Of a stretch of DNA of 64,000 nt, positions 55,096 through 64,000 are shown piece by piece (position 1 is the first letter of the stretch; every line of letters begins with the position of its first letter). The stretch is from Cepaea nemoralis (taxonomy: Eukaryota; Mollusca; Gastropoda; Stylommatophora; Helicidae). The notes beneath the pieces were generated by a model that saw only the letters and a list, made by a program, of their open reading frames with translations, did not search any database and was not told where the DNA came from. The DNA is taken from contig JACEFZ010021782.1 in the NCBI GenBank assembly GCA_014155875.1, positions 256,001 through 320,000 on the forward strand, written 5' to 3'. The position numbers and the translations under genes were made by a program.

Positions 55096-55439
55096 TCACA
55101 TTTGTTCATGGTAAATTGTATTTTGCCTGGGCGCTGGCATAGTTGATCTGCTAAAGTGAGGGAACGACTGGTCGCCTTTTCCTCCGTGCACCCAAGCCCA
55201 AACAAATGTGATGGTGCTGTCATATCACCGACCTATGGCGAGAACTTCTTCGGGACAAAGTATTGTTATTTATATAGCTGCATTTTGCAGATAAATTTGT
55301 CTACAGGGCACGGAAGTGAGTCTCACGCTAACCCTCCTTCTGTACATCTTACGTCATACATGGTAGGTTACAATGTTCCTATACTTTGTTTCACTTCTGG
55401 ACCCTAGAAACGCACAGTACAACCATTGTATTCATCACC
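55096..55439. other. Unassigned intronic sequence
   Basis: Nothing recognised. Confidence 0.4.
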
Positions 55440-55960
55440 GTCAAGTGGTTTTCTGACTGGCGTGGACGCTCAAGCTTCTCCACATCTTACGATATCCACC
55501 GGTTGTGTATAAATTTGTGTGCTAACTCCCTTCTGTTCACGACACCAGGACTATCAAGAACTTTCTCTCGCCCTCTTTCCGCAAATCTTTCCAGTTGTCA
55601 CAACACGTTCCAGATTTTGTTCTTCTCATAATGTAGCCATAAAGATGATGACTGGCTCTTTCTGATGTTTGTGATAAATTTGCCTTTGCGACTTAACCTC
55701 CCTCAAAATGTCCAAACTGCTCATTTTGGCTGTCCCAGGAATTTACAGCATTCTTCTATAACACCACATCTCCAAAGACTCCGTGGATTTGTTGTTGCTT
55801 CTTTACCAATTGTCCATGATTTGCAGCAGTATGTTAGAACTGGTTCTATGTAACATATCTGATTATGTGCCATGGGATGATTAATTGTCTTAAGTGACTT
55901 CCTATATCTGCCATTGACTTATATATCGCCGAAATGTTGCCATTGCAGCATAATACAACA
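55440..55960 (-). mobile_element. LINE RT C-terminal fragment
   Basis: The minus strand reads LWRCGVIEECCKFLGQPK, a frameshifted relic of the KSQSSSLWLHYEK type, ERGREKVLDSPGVVNRRELA and WISKWRSLSVHASQ. A LINE-B-like closing region. Confidence 0.6.
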
Positions 55961-56071
55961 AGTCTGCTACCATATTAACAACTTTTAAGTCATAACTGTG
56001 ACACACCACTGCTTCCCATTTTCCACCATCCATGTTTGTTTAGTCCAAACCAACCTTTTGTTTGCACGGAA
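55953..56071 (-). repeat. Left member of an inverted ~115-bp repeat pair
   Basis: GTCTGCTACCATATTAACAA, CTTTTAAGTCATAACTGTGA and CACCATCCATGTTTGTTTAG are the diverged reverse complement of 60148-60263. The minus strand may encode a LINE linker (the VPNKHLVRTKPKWMAENEK stretch is clearer in the other copy). Confidence 0.6.
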
Positions 56072-56118
56072 TCTGTTATATAACATTATATTACCATGTT
56101 GTATTGTCTGACCTGCAG

Positions 56119-56205
56119 GCGGTTTGCTCCAAATGTGGAATGGACACCATCAGCAGCTGCAAACAGCCTCTCTGGCTGTGCAAGATCTGCGCTGAAACTC
56201 GAGAG
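56119..56205 (+). CDS. RPH3A: Rabphilin-3A orthologue, coding exon 4 (second half of FYVE-type finger)
   Basis: Acceptor GTCTGACCTGCAG (ends 56118) and donor GTAAGT (56206), phase 0 at both ends, 29 codons. It encodes AVCSKCGMDTISSCKQPLWL and CKICAETRE. C-S-K-C and C-K-I-C are the last two zinc-binding pairs, completing eight cysteines. LWLCKIC and ETRE are strongly conserved in rabphilin. The next family element, the S-G-A-W-F-F motif that binds the Rab hydrophobic patch, is not in the remaining 7.8 kb, so the next exon lies outside. Confidence 0.96.
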
Positions 56206-56299
56206 GTAAGTCATTCATGTTGTCTAGTTAATGTACCTCTCTTTTGTTTGTGTCAGCCATTCATGGTGTCTATTTTTTTTTTGGAGGGGGGGGGGGGGG

Positions 56300-56520
56300 G
56301 TTCCATCATCTTTGTCTGTGTATTTGTAGTTGTCAATCATCTTTTTTTTATTTTATGTGTTTGTAATTTTCAATGATGTGTGTGTGTGCTTGTAATTGTC
56401 ATCTTTGTATGTGTGTGTGTTTGTAGTTGTTATTCATCTTTTTTTTATGTATTTGTCATTGTCACTCATCTTTGTTCGTATGTTGGTAATTGTCAATCCT
56501 CTCATTATGGTACACAGTTA
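56300..56520. repeat. ~60-bp tandem repeat rich in T and TG
   Basis: About four units of CATCTTTGTCTGTGTATTTG then TAGTTGTCAATCATCTTTTT, with a G homopolymer upstream at 56284-56300. It starts about 100 bp after the exon 4 donor. Confidence 0.8.
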
Positions 56521-56764
56521 ATATTATATCATCTGTGTTTTAGAAAAGGTAAATGACCCCTTTGCACGCCCAGAAGCCGATTAGGTATAAAGTCTTGTTG
56601 TTTCATCTCTTAACCCCCAGTGACGCATAGTTCCCCCAGCTAACTCCCTTCACGGCCTCTAACATTAGCAACCTATGCAGTTCTGTCCTTGTCATTTATA
56701 CATTGTTCATTTCTGTGTCTGCTTCTCTTCTCTGTGTGTTTATACTTCTTCCTTTATTTCTTTG

Positions 56765-56814
56765 GTCGGCTCTATGGCGAAGGCGTTACATATGCAATTC
56801 GCAATCTCACATAA
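56765..56814 (+). mobile_element. SINE family 2 head, truncated by the minisatellite
   Basis: GGTCGGCTCTATGGCGAAGG, CGTTACATATGCAATTCGCA, ATCTCACATAATC. The 44-bp array starts immediately, so the array has replaced or invaded the rest of the SINE. Confidence 0.75.
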
Positions 56815-59800
56815 TCATAGTAAAGTTATACTATTCTGGGTGTGTGCTACAGGGACAAACATAGTAAAGTTATACTATTCTGGGTGTGTGCTACAGGGAC
56901 AAACATAGTAAAGTTATACTATTCTGGGTGTGTGCTACAGGGACAAACATAGTAAAGTTATACTATTCTGGGTGTGTGCTACAGGGACAAACATAGTAAA
57001 GTTATACTATTTCTGGGTGTGTGCTACAGGGACAAACATAGTAAAGTTATACTGTTCTGGGTGTGTGCTACAGGGACACACATAGTAAAGTTATACTAGT
57101 TCTGGGTGTGTGCTACAGGGACACACATAGTAAAGTTATACTATTCTGGGTGTGTGCTACAGGGACAAACATAGTAATGTTACACTATTCTGGGTATGTG
57201 TTACAGGGACAAACATAGTAAAGTTATACTATTCTGGGTGTGTGCTACAGGGACACACATAGTAAAGTTATACTATTCTGGGTGTGTGCTACAGGGACAC
57301 ACATAGTAAAGTTATACTATTCTGGGTGTGTGCTACAGGGACAAACATAGTAAAGTTATACTATTCTGGGTGTGTGCTACAGGGACAAACATAAGTAAAG
57401 TTATACTTGCTGGGTGTGTGCTACAGGGGACACACATAGTAAAGTTATACTATTCTGGGTGTGTGCTACAGGGACAAACATAGTAATGTTACACTATTTT
57501 GGGTATGTGGTACAGGGACAAACATAGTAAAGTTATACTATTCTGGGTGTGTGCTACAGGGACACACATAGTAAAGTTATACTATTCTGGGTGTGTGCTA
57601 CAGGGACACACATAGTAAAGTTATACTATTCTGGGTGTGTGCTACAGGGACAAACATAGTAAAGTTATACTATTCTGGGTGTGTGCTACAGGGACAAACA
57701 TAGTAAAGTTATACTATTCTGGGTGTGTGCTACAGGGACAAACATAGTAAAGTTATACTGTTCTGGGTGTGTGCTACAGGGACACACATGGTAAAGTTAT
57801 ACTATTCTGGGTGTGTGCTACAGGGACAAACATAGTAATGTTACACTATTCTGGGTATGTGTTACAGGGACAAACATAGTAAAGTTATACTATTCTGGGT
57901 GTGTGTTACAGGGACAAACATAGTAAAGTTATACTATTCTGGGTGTGTGCTACAGGGACACACATAGTAAAGTTATACTATTCTGGGTGAGTGCTACAGG
58001 GACACACATAGTAAAGTTAGACTATTCTGGGTGTGTGCTACAGGGACACACATAGTAAAGTTAGACTATTCTGGGTGTGTGCTACAGGGACAAACATAGT
58101 AATGTTACACTATTCTGGGTGTGTTACAGGGACAAACATAGTAAAGTTATACTATTCTGGGTGTGTGCTACAGGGACAAACATAGTAATGTTACACTATT
58201 CTGGGTGTGTGCTACAGGGACACACATAGTAAAGTTATACTATTCTGGGTGTGTGCTACAGGGACACACATAGTAATGTTACACTATTCTGGGTGTGTTA
58301 CAGGGACAAACATAGTAAAGTATATACTATTCTGGGTGTGTGCTACAGGGACACACATAGTAATGTTACACTATTCTGGGTGTGTGCTACAGGGACACAC
58401 ATAGTAAAGTTATACTATTCTGGGTGTGTGCTACAGGGACAAACATAGTAATGTTACACTATTCTGGGTGTGTTACAGGGACAAACATAGTAAAGTTATA
58501 CTATTCTGGGTGTGTGCTACAGGGACACACATAGTAAAGTTATACTATTCTGGGTGTGTGCTACAGGGACACACATAGTAAAGTTATACTATTCTGGGTG
58601 TGTGCTACAGGGACAAACATAGTAAAGTTATACTATTCTGGGTGTGTGCTACAGGGACAAACATAGTAAAGTTATACTGTTCTGGGTGTGTGCTACAGGG
58701 ACACACACAGTAAAGTTATACTATTCTGGGTGTGTGCTACAGGGACAAACATAGTAATGTTACACTATTCTGGGTATGTGTTACAGGGATAAACATAGTA
58801 AAGTTATACTATTCTGGGTGTGTGCTACAGGGACACACATAATAAAGTTATACTATTCTGGGTGTGTGCTACAGGGACAAACATAGTAAAGTTATACTGT
58901 TCTGGGTGTGTGCTACAGGGACAAACATAGTAAAGTTATACTGTTCTGGGTGTGTGCTACAGGGACACACATAGTAAAGTTATACTATTCTGGGTGTGTG
59001 CTACAGGGACAAACATAGTAAAGTTATACTGTTCTGGGTGTGTGCTACAGGGACAAACATAGTAATGTTACACTATTCTGGGTATGTGGTACAGGGACAA
59101 ACATAGTAAAGTTATACTATTCTGGGTGTGTGCTACAGGGACAAACATAGTAAAGCTACACTATTCTGGGTATGTGTTACAGGGACAAACATAGTAAAGT
59201 TATACTATTCTGGGTATGTGGTGATGTTGGTTGTCCATCAAGAATGATGATGACCATTCATTTCATCCAGTGGGGTTGAAGGTATGGAGCCGTGGGTTCT
59301 AAGATGGCTGATAAGGCCTATTTTGGCTCGAAATGTTCTTTGACAATGACGTTGGATGAAGAATGACTTGCGCGATGACTTGGATTAAAGTGAGGAAGAG
59401 TTGCGCAATTCGTCGACTTCACTCTCTCGCCCGAGTCCATCTGAGTCCAGTGGCAAGACAAGTCGAGACGACTGGAGACGAATACAGGTGCAGTGGATGA
59501 CCAGGGCCCTCTACGTGCCTTGCCGTGCTCATTACGTCCCACAACGCTTTGCAGGTAAACGCCGTCTTGCCCGTTGAATCAGGAATGATTTCTTCCGCGC
59601 TGTCTGGCGAATCCTGTCTTCACATGCTGGGTAGGCATACCCTAGTTTACCTCTTGGTTTGACACCAAATCGGATACCCATGCCTGGTTTAGCCAGCCTC
59701 TCACAGCTGTTGCCCGGGGGTGGCCGCTGTCGCATGCTGCCAGCTACTAGGAGCCACAGGCACGAGCTGGGTGTCAGACTTGGACCAGTGGGGGATGGGT

Positions 59801-60145
59801 CCTGCAAAGGACATGAGAGTCATCCTTACCAAAGGTGCTACCAATGCCTGACACCCCGTATCCCCCAAATGGTATGTATGTGGTATGTGGGTATGTGGTA
59901 CAGGGACAAACATAGTAAAGTTATACTATTCTGGGTATGTGTACAGGGACAAACATAGTAATGTTACAAACACTATTCTGGTTATGTTGTACATGAACAA
60001 ACAGTAAAGTTATACTATTCTGGGTATGTTGTACAGGGACAAACATAGCAAAGTAACAATATTCTGGGTATATAGTACAGGGACAAACATAGTAAAGTTA
60101 TACTATTCTGGGTATGTGGTACAGGGACAAACATAGTAAAGTTAT
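56815..60145. repeat. Minisatellite, 44-bp unit, about 55 copies plus a degenerate right end
   Basis: The unit is CATAGTAAAGTTATACTATT, CTGGGTGTGTGCTACAGGGA, CAAA (44 bp). Copies vary mainly at CAAACA/CACACA, AAAGTTATAC/AATGTTACAC, and GTGTGTGCTAC/GTATGTGTTAC. Variants come in recurring orders about 300-350 bp apart, suggesting a higher-order unit of 7-8 monomers. The array is cut by LINE-C (59223-59886). Right of it units are diverged, as expected at an array edge. Confidence 0.97.
59223..59886 (-). mobile_element. LINE-C 3' end inserted in the minisatellite, ~12-bp TSD
   Basis: The minus strand ends GGTCATCATCATTCTTGATG near the left border and carries ACATTTCGAGCCAAAATAGG. Upstream are PGMGIRFGVKPRGKLGYAYP and RIRQTARKKSFLIQRARRRL codons. 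TGGGTATGTGGT occurs at 59211-59222 and 59887-59898, a duplication of minisatellite sequence. Confidence 0.87.
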
Positions 60146-60147
60146 CA

Positions 60148-60263
60148 GATGCAGTGCCAAACAAACATTTAGTTCGTACGAAACCTAAATGGATGGCAGA
60201 AAATGAGAAGTAAGGGTGTGTCACAGTTATGACCTAAAAGTTATTAATATGGTAGCAGACATA
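60148..60263 (+). repeat. Right member of an inverted ~115-bp repeat pair
   Basis: Encodes VPNKHLVRTKPKWMAENEK, which I take to be a LINE linker between endonuclease and RT. Diverged reverse complement of 55953-56071. Confidence 0.6.
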
Positions 60264-60885
60264 TGGTATTATATATCAAAATACTGGGGGTTGCATATGG
60301 AAAACTTCTGTATATAAGTCATTGGCAGATACGGAAATTCGCTTAACAGGATTCATCATCCCACGTAATACTTTTACACGCCCTCATGCACAATGGGCAT
60401 ATGCTGCATGATTCATATGTGTATAAACCAAGTCGCACTCAGTGGGAGATGTGGTTGGTATCGCACCGTCCATCTTTACTTCCCAAGAAATTTGCTGGTA
60501 CACACTATAGGCTGGGTCAACATGTGACCCCCCAGGTCATTTTCTTAACATTCGAAACTACACCGATTGAGATGGAACCCATGTCCATTAATACATAAGC
60601 GAGCATCTCGCCGCATCGCGAAATTGAACGCGACCCCACCGACAAACATACTTGATGTTGATTTGGAAATGTAGGCCATTTTGCCAACAAGAATTAGGTG
60701 TCTGGCAATAATTAACCTGGTTTCCGGGAAAAGTGTTATTTTCCCGCCTCAATCCTGTTTCTGGGGATTAACACAGATTTGAGGGAGCAGGGCTACGAGT
60801 GGGAGAGAAGTCGTTAAACGTGAAGGACAGGCAGGCAGTTAAGCTGGATGTGCCATCTTGAATTTGAAGATTAAAATTCTTCTTC
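60264..60885. other. Unassigned intronic sequence
   Basis: Nothing recognised. Confidence 0.4.
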
Positions 60886-61090
60886 TTCTTCTTCTTCTTC
60901 TTCTTCTTCTTCTTCTTCTTCTTCTTCTCTTCTTCTTCTTCTTCTTCTTCTTCTTCTTCTTCTTCTTCTTCTTCTTCTTCTTCTCCTCCTCTTCCTCCTC
61001 CTTATCCCTCTCGTCCTCTTCTTATTCTACTTCTTCTTCTACTTCTTCTTCTACTTCTACTTCTTCTTGTTCGACTCCTTTTTCTTGTTG
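60886..61090. repeat. (TTC)n microsatellite
   Basis: About 95 bp of nearly pure TTC followed by degenerate TTC/TCC/TAC. Pyrimidine-rich low-complexity sequence continues to about 61220. Confidence 0.96.
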
Positions 61091-61452
61091 TTCTGTTTAA
61101 TTATTATCATTATTATTATCACCTACCCATCTTCTCCCCCTTCCCTCCTCCCCCTTCTTCTGTTTCTACCTCTTCCTATTCTTATCCTGTTTCCGCCTGT
61201 TCTTCTGTTTATGCTGCTTGTGTTTCTCTAAATGCACTGCTGAATGGCGTGGGCGATTAAGCTTCTTAACATCTCACATTGTTAACGTCTGATTAATAAT
61301 TAATCTACTGATATTTTCCCATTCTATCATGTCCCATAAATTAGCGTTGTTGTTGTTGTTTTTGTGAACTCCGCTTATCTTCTGTAATGACCTGTTCTGC
61401 TTCTTTCCCTCTCCTTGTTAGTAGTTTATTTGCCAGCTTTCCTCGGTACAAT

Positions 61453-61481
61453 TACGAGGGGGCGTCAAGGGAAGACCTTAA

Positions 61482-61566
<85 letters not shown>

Positions 61567-61588
61567 AAAGTGAGTGAGTGAGTAAGCG

Positions 61589-61643
<55 letters not shown>

Positions 61644-62151
61644 ATTCTGAAAAAGTAAAGAACAAATGTGCTATTTTACGATGTAATCACCACTGCGGTC
61701 AATGCAAGTCCTCGTGCGCCGATAAACTTGGATTCGTGTAGAAAAAACATTCTCTTGGTCGCGTGTGTGTAACCACTCATGCACCAATTGATGTACATCT
61801 TCATAGAAGTCACGCATTTTGTAAACTTCCTACTCCAGTCATACACTTGCTGTACTGACAGGCATGCATCATCACACTGGACCTTCATCCGCTTATGAAT
61901 TTCTATAGGTTTCACCCCTTCACTGATCGTAAAACGCATAACAGAACGCTGCTCCTCTTTAGTGAATGACAAAAGTGGGGTCTCCGTATGTAAACTGTCC
62001 TTATGACGTCACATTGTTCGTCTGCACCGTGATGTCGCGTGTTTAACACTCTTGACATCCTTAACAACAATATTGGCAGGATACAAGACAATGGCACGGT
62101 TGTTTTAATTTTTATCACACTTTTAAGGTTTTCACTTGATGTCCCCTCGTA
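61453..62151 (-). mobile_element. Mariner-derived deletion element with internal (GT)n(GA)n
   Basis: Ends TACGAGGGGGCGTCAAGGGA and TCACTTGATGTCCCCTCGTA form inverted repeats. The minus strand encodes FTKEEQRSVMRFTISEGVKP, IEIHKRMKVQCDDACLSVQQ and VYDWSRKFTKCVTSMK, a mariner-like N-terminus. Sequence then jumps to the far end with no DDE core. A GT tract (61484-61566) and a GA tract (61590-61639) lie just inside the left end. Confidence 0.87.
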
Positions 62152-62165
62152 ACTAGAGGTGGTTT

Positions 62166-63270
62166 CTTGTGCCATGTTGATTTCTTCTTTTCGTTCATCC
62201 GGAGTGTTTTTTCAGATGTGATTGCGGTGTGTCTGTTATGCGCCCTTGGGCCGAAACCCGTAGGCCAACACATCGACTTTAGCGTGCTTTTTTGACCAGG
62301 TAGCATTCCTGGGAGACTCTCACTTTTGTGGTGCCATCTGCAACCATGCTGGCCAAGGTTGAACGGTCGAAGACAACGGTCATACCTCAAAGGAAGGCAG
62401 GGACAGTCCATAGCATTTGCCGCCATCCAAGGTTGCTTCCATAGTTGCAGGGCCGACACATAACGCCCTGGATCTGGGCTCACCGAGGGAGATCGTCACG
62501 TCCTGCTCATGGCTGCTTTAAATCCTCACTTCCATGTGTTGGGCAACCCGTTTGCCCCTGATCGCTCAGCACACACCAGGGACGGTCAGACTGCGAGCGA
62601 CACCCACTCGGTAAGCTTTTGCTTTTGGGCCACGCAATAGGTTCGCTCGCCGTGCGTTCCATTTTGCGTCATTGAGACGTTCTTCCACTTTTGTCTACAC
62701 TCTCTATGAGTTAGATACAGTTTTCGCAGCCATTTTCTTCGGCTGGGGCACTTTTTTGACTTTTTGTACTCGCTCACGAGGTAGGCTACTTGTGCTGCCG
62801 GCTCAGCACCTTACCTTCGTGAAGCGGTGAACGAGAAACGGCCTGGCCCTCTCATCCGGGAATCTCTCATATCCCCCAGCTGAGAGCCTTCGAACTTGTA
62901 TCAGACCTGAGCATGTAGCTTGCTCAGTATCACGCCTTTATTTTTCGAAAGGTGGGTATCGGCCTGGCTCTCAGGTCCAAGGGTTTGTGGCTTAGAGGCG
63001 TTCAGCCACAGCCCTCGACAGGGAGCCTTTAGTGTTTTGTCCGGACCAAGATATTCTGCCTTCGTGCGCCTGATTTAAATATTTGACTGCTATCCTCAGT
63101 CTCACCTGCAGAGCAGCAGGTTGTGTCTCTCTTAGTCTGGTCCCTATCCCATGAGCCGTCCGATATGTAGTTTTTACCCATTGGCAAGCACATGGGGTCG
63201 ATGGGACACGCAAGCTCCCCCACCACGGCAAGGTGGAGACACATCGGGGGAGCTTGTGCCATGTTGATTT
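62166..63270 (-). mobile_element. 1.07-kb retroposon with perfect 18-bp TSD
   Basis: CTTGTGCCATGTTGATTT stands at 62166-62183 and 63253-63270, an exact 18-bp duplication, so 62184-63252 is one insertion. Long duplications point to target-primed retrotransposition. On the minus strand the 5' end is at 63252 (CTCCCCCGATGTGTCTCCAC) and the 3' end at 62184 (GGATGAACGAAAAGAAG). It has no RT motif. I infer a non-autonomous element, or the two ends of a LINE with the middle deleted. It lies 15 bp from the mariner-derived element. Confidence 0.85.
63193..63253 (-). ncRNA. Possible HDV-like ribozyme at retroposon 5' end
   Basis: On the minus strand from 63253, segments follow the HDV order: GCTCCCCC (P1), CGATG (P2), CCAC-CTTGCC-GTGG (P3 hairpin), then GGGGGAGC (P1 partner, 8 perfect pairs), a short joiner, and CATCG (P2 partner). 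The predicted cleavage site is the element's 5' boundary. I see no clear P4 hairpin, so activity is uncertain. Confidence 0.45.
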
Positions 63271-63309
63271 TATTAAGAAAGAAGACAGCGAATGATATGT
63301 TCGGGGAGG

Positions 63310-63590
63310 GGTGGTTCGTTGAGTGAGTGGGTTGGTAGGTGTTTCATTGGTTTGTTGGTTGATTGGCCTATCAATCGGTCGTTCGGTTGGTTGGTTCGTT
63401 CGTTCTTGCGTTCGTTGGTTTTTGGTAGTTCGGTTGGTTGATTGCTTGGTTGGTTGATTGCTTGGTTGGTTTTTGGTTGATTAATTGGTTGGTTGGTCGG
63501 TCGGTCGATGGGTTGGTTTTTGGGTTGGTTGGTTGGTGTTTGAGGTTGGTTTTTGGATGATTGTTTGATAGTTCTCTAAAACGCTGAATT
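63310..63590. repeat. Degenerate (TTGG)n
   Basis: GGTTGGTTGATTGCTTGGTT-type repeats with TTCG and GTCG variants. Confidence 0.92.
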
Positions 63591-63747
63591 TTAAATCAAG
63601 AACCCATTGCGTCGACGTTCTAGTCTCCCGAGCCCTAATACGAACTTTCCTCTGTTGGAGAGAGGTTGGTCTAAAAACTTTCCTCCCTACTCCCTACCGA
63701 AGTACCATCTCCACGGAAGGTGTGTTGCAGAGCTGTCTCCCCCTCTC

Positions 63748-63748
<1 letters not shown>

Positions 63749-63802
<54 letters not shown>

Positions 63803-63803
63803 C
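63749..63803. repeat. (ATTG)n
   Basis: About 13 pure ATTG units. Confidence 0.97.
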
Positions 63804-64000
63804 CAAGAGGTGTGCAGGATCGTTACTTCAGCGCCACATCTCCGGAGAAGCATGTCGATTCAGGGAACTTTAGCCACACAGTATGTGGAAGGAATACACC
63901 ACGGAGAGTTTCTCCAAGGTCCTGGCCAGAATATACCCTTGCCCGTCTTGGTCTCTACGACCCGTCGTGGTTGGTGTATGTTTTGTAAACTTTTTGTTTC
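63804..64000. other. Unassigned sequence at the right edge
   Basis: Follows the ATTG tract directly, as retroposon 3' flanks often do. Nothing further recognised. Confidence 0.35.

Noticed and set aside
56206..64000. Next rabphilin exon with the S-G-A-W-F-F motif
   Set aside because: I read the three + frames for this motif and its neighbours and did not find it; it should lie beyond the window.

Overview
This is a repeat-dense stretch of an animal nuclear genome. It holds spliced exons with GT/AG borders, tRNA-derived SINEs, several families of LINEs, Penelope-like, mariner, hAT and pogo elements, and very long microsatellites. The gene sequence and transposon mix suggest a lophotrochozoan, perhaps a gastropod or other mollusc. 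That placement is inference from style, not a measured affinity. There are no operons and no bacterial features.

The one host gene I can support is on the + strand: the 5' part of a rabphilin-3A orthologue. Four exons were assembled by eye from splice sites, reading phase and family knowledge: 36765-37020 (ATG at 36944), 46610-46753, 50776-50905 and 56119-56205. Together they encode 146 residues, covering the N-terminal Rab-binding helix and a complete eight-cysteine FYVE-type zinc finger. The phases join without error (2, 2, 0, 0). The segment after the zinc finger and the two C2 domains must lie beyond the right edge. The three complete introns are about 9.6, 4.0 and 5.2 kb and the fourth exceeds 7.8 kb; all are filled with transposons and minisatellites.

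Layout. 1-2.1 kb: TC microsatellite, SINEs and a LINE 3' end. 2.5-7.9 kb: a dead DDE transposase gene split by an RNase H-bearing LINE and by a second LINE tail. 8.9-14.9 kb: a Penelope-like element whose 498-bp terminal repeat also occurs as a near-perfect inverted copy upstream. 9.4-11.3 and 15.0-17.05 kb: an unusual satellite in which every unit carries a TC microsatellite at the same place. 17.9-19.2 kb: a full-length but dead mariner. 19.5-36.6 kb: LINE and SINE debris, minisatellites, hAT miniature elements and a three-level nest. From 36.8 kb: the rabphilin gene with its invaded introns, including a 44-bp minisatellite of about 55 copies and, at 62.2-63.3 kb, a 1.07-kb retroposon with an 18-bp target duplication and a possible HDV-like ribozyme fold at its 5' end.

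For this annotation I name LINE families by 3' signature. LINE-I: APE endonuclease, RT and RNase H, with an (ACTA)n- or ACTCA-type tail. LINE-B: RT fragments ending in (TGAT)n. LINE-C: a C-terminal C2H2-like finger and an ATGATG tail. LINE-D: an (AGATG)n tail. SINE families 1-4 are also local labels. Most coding repeats are broken by stops and frameshifts, so I expect little present activity apart from the youngest insertions with intact target duplications. I found no wholly new system; the best leads are structural (findings).
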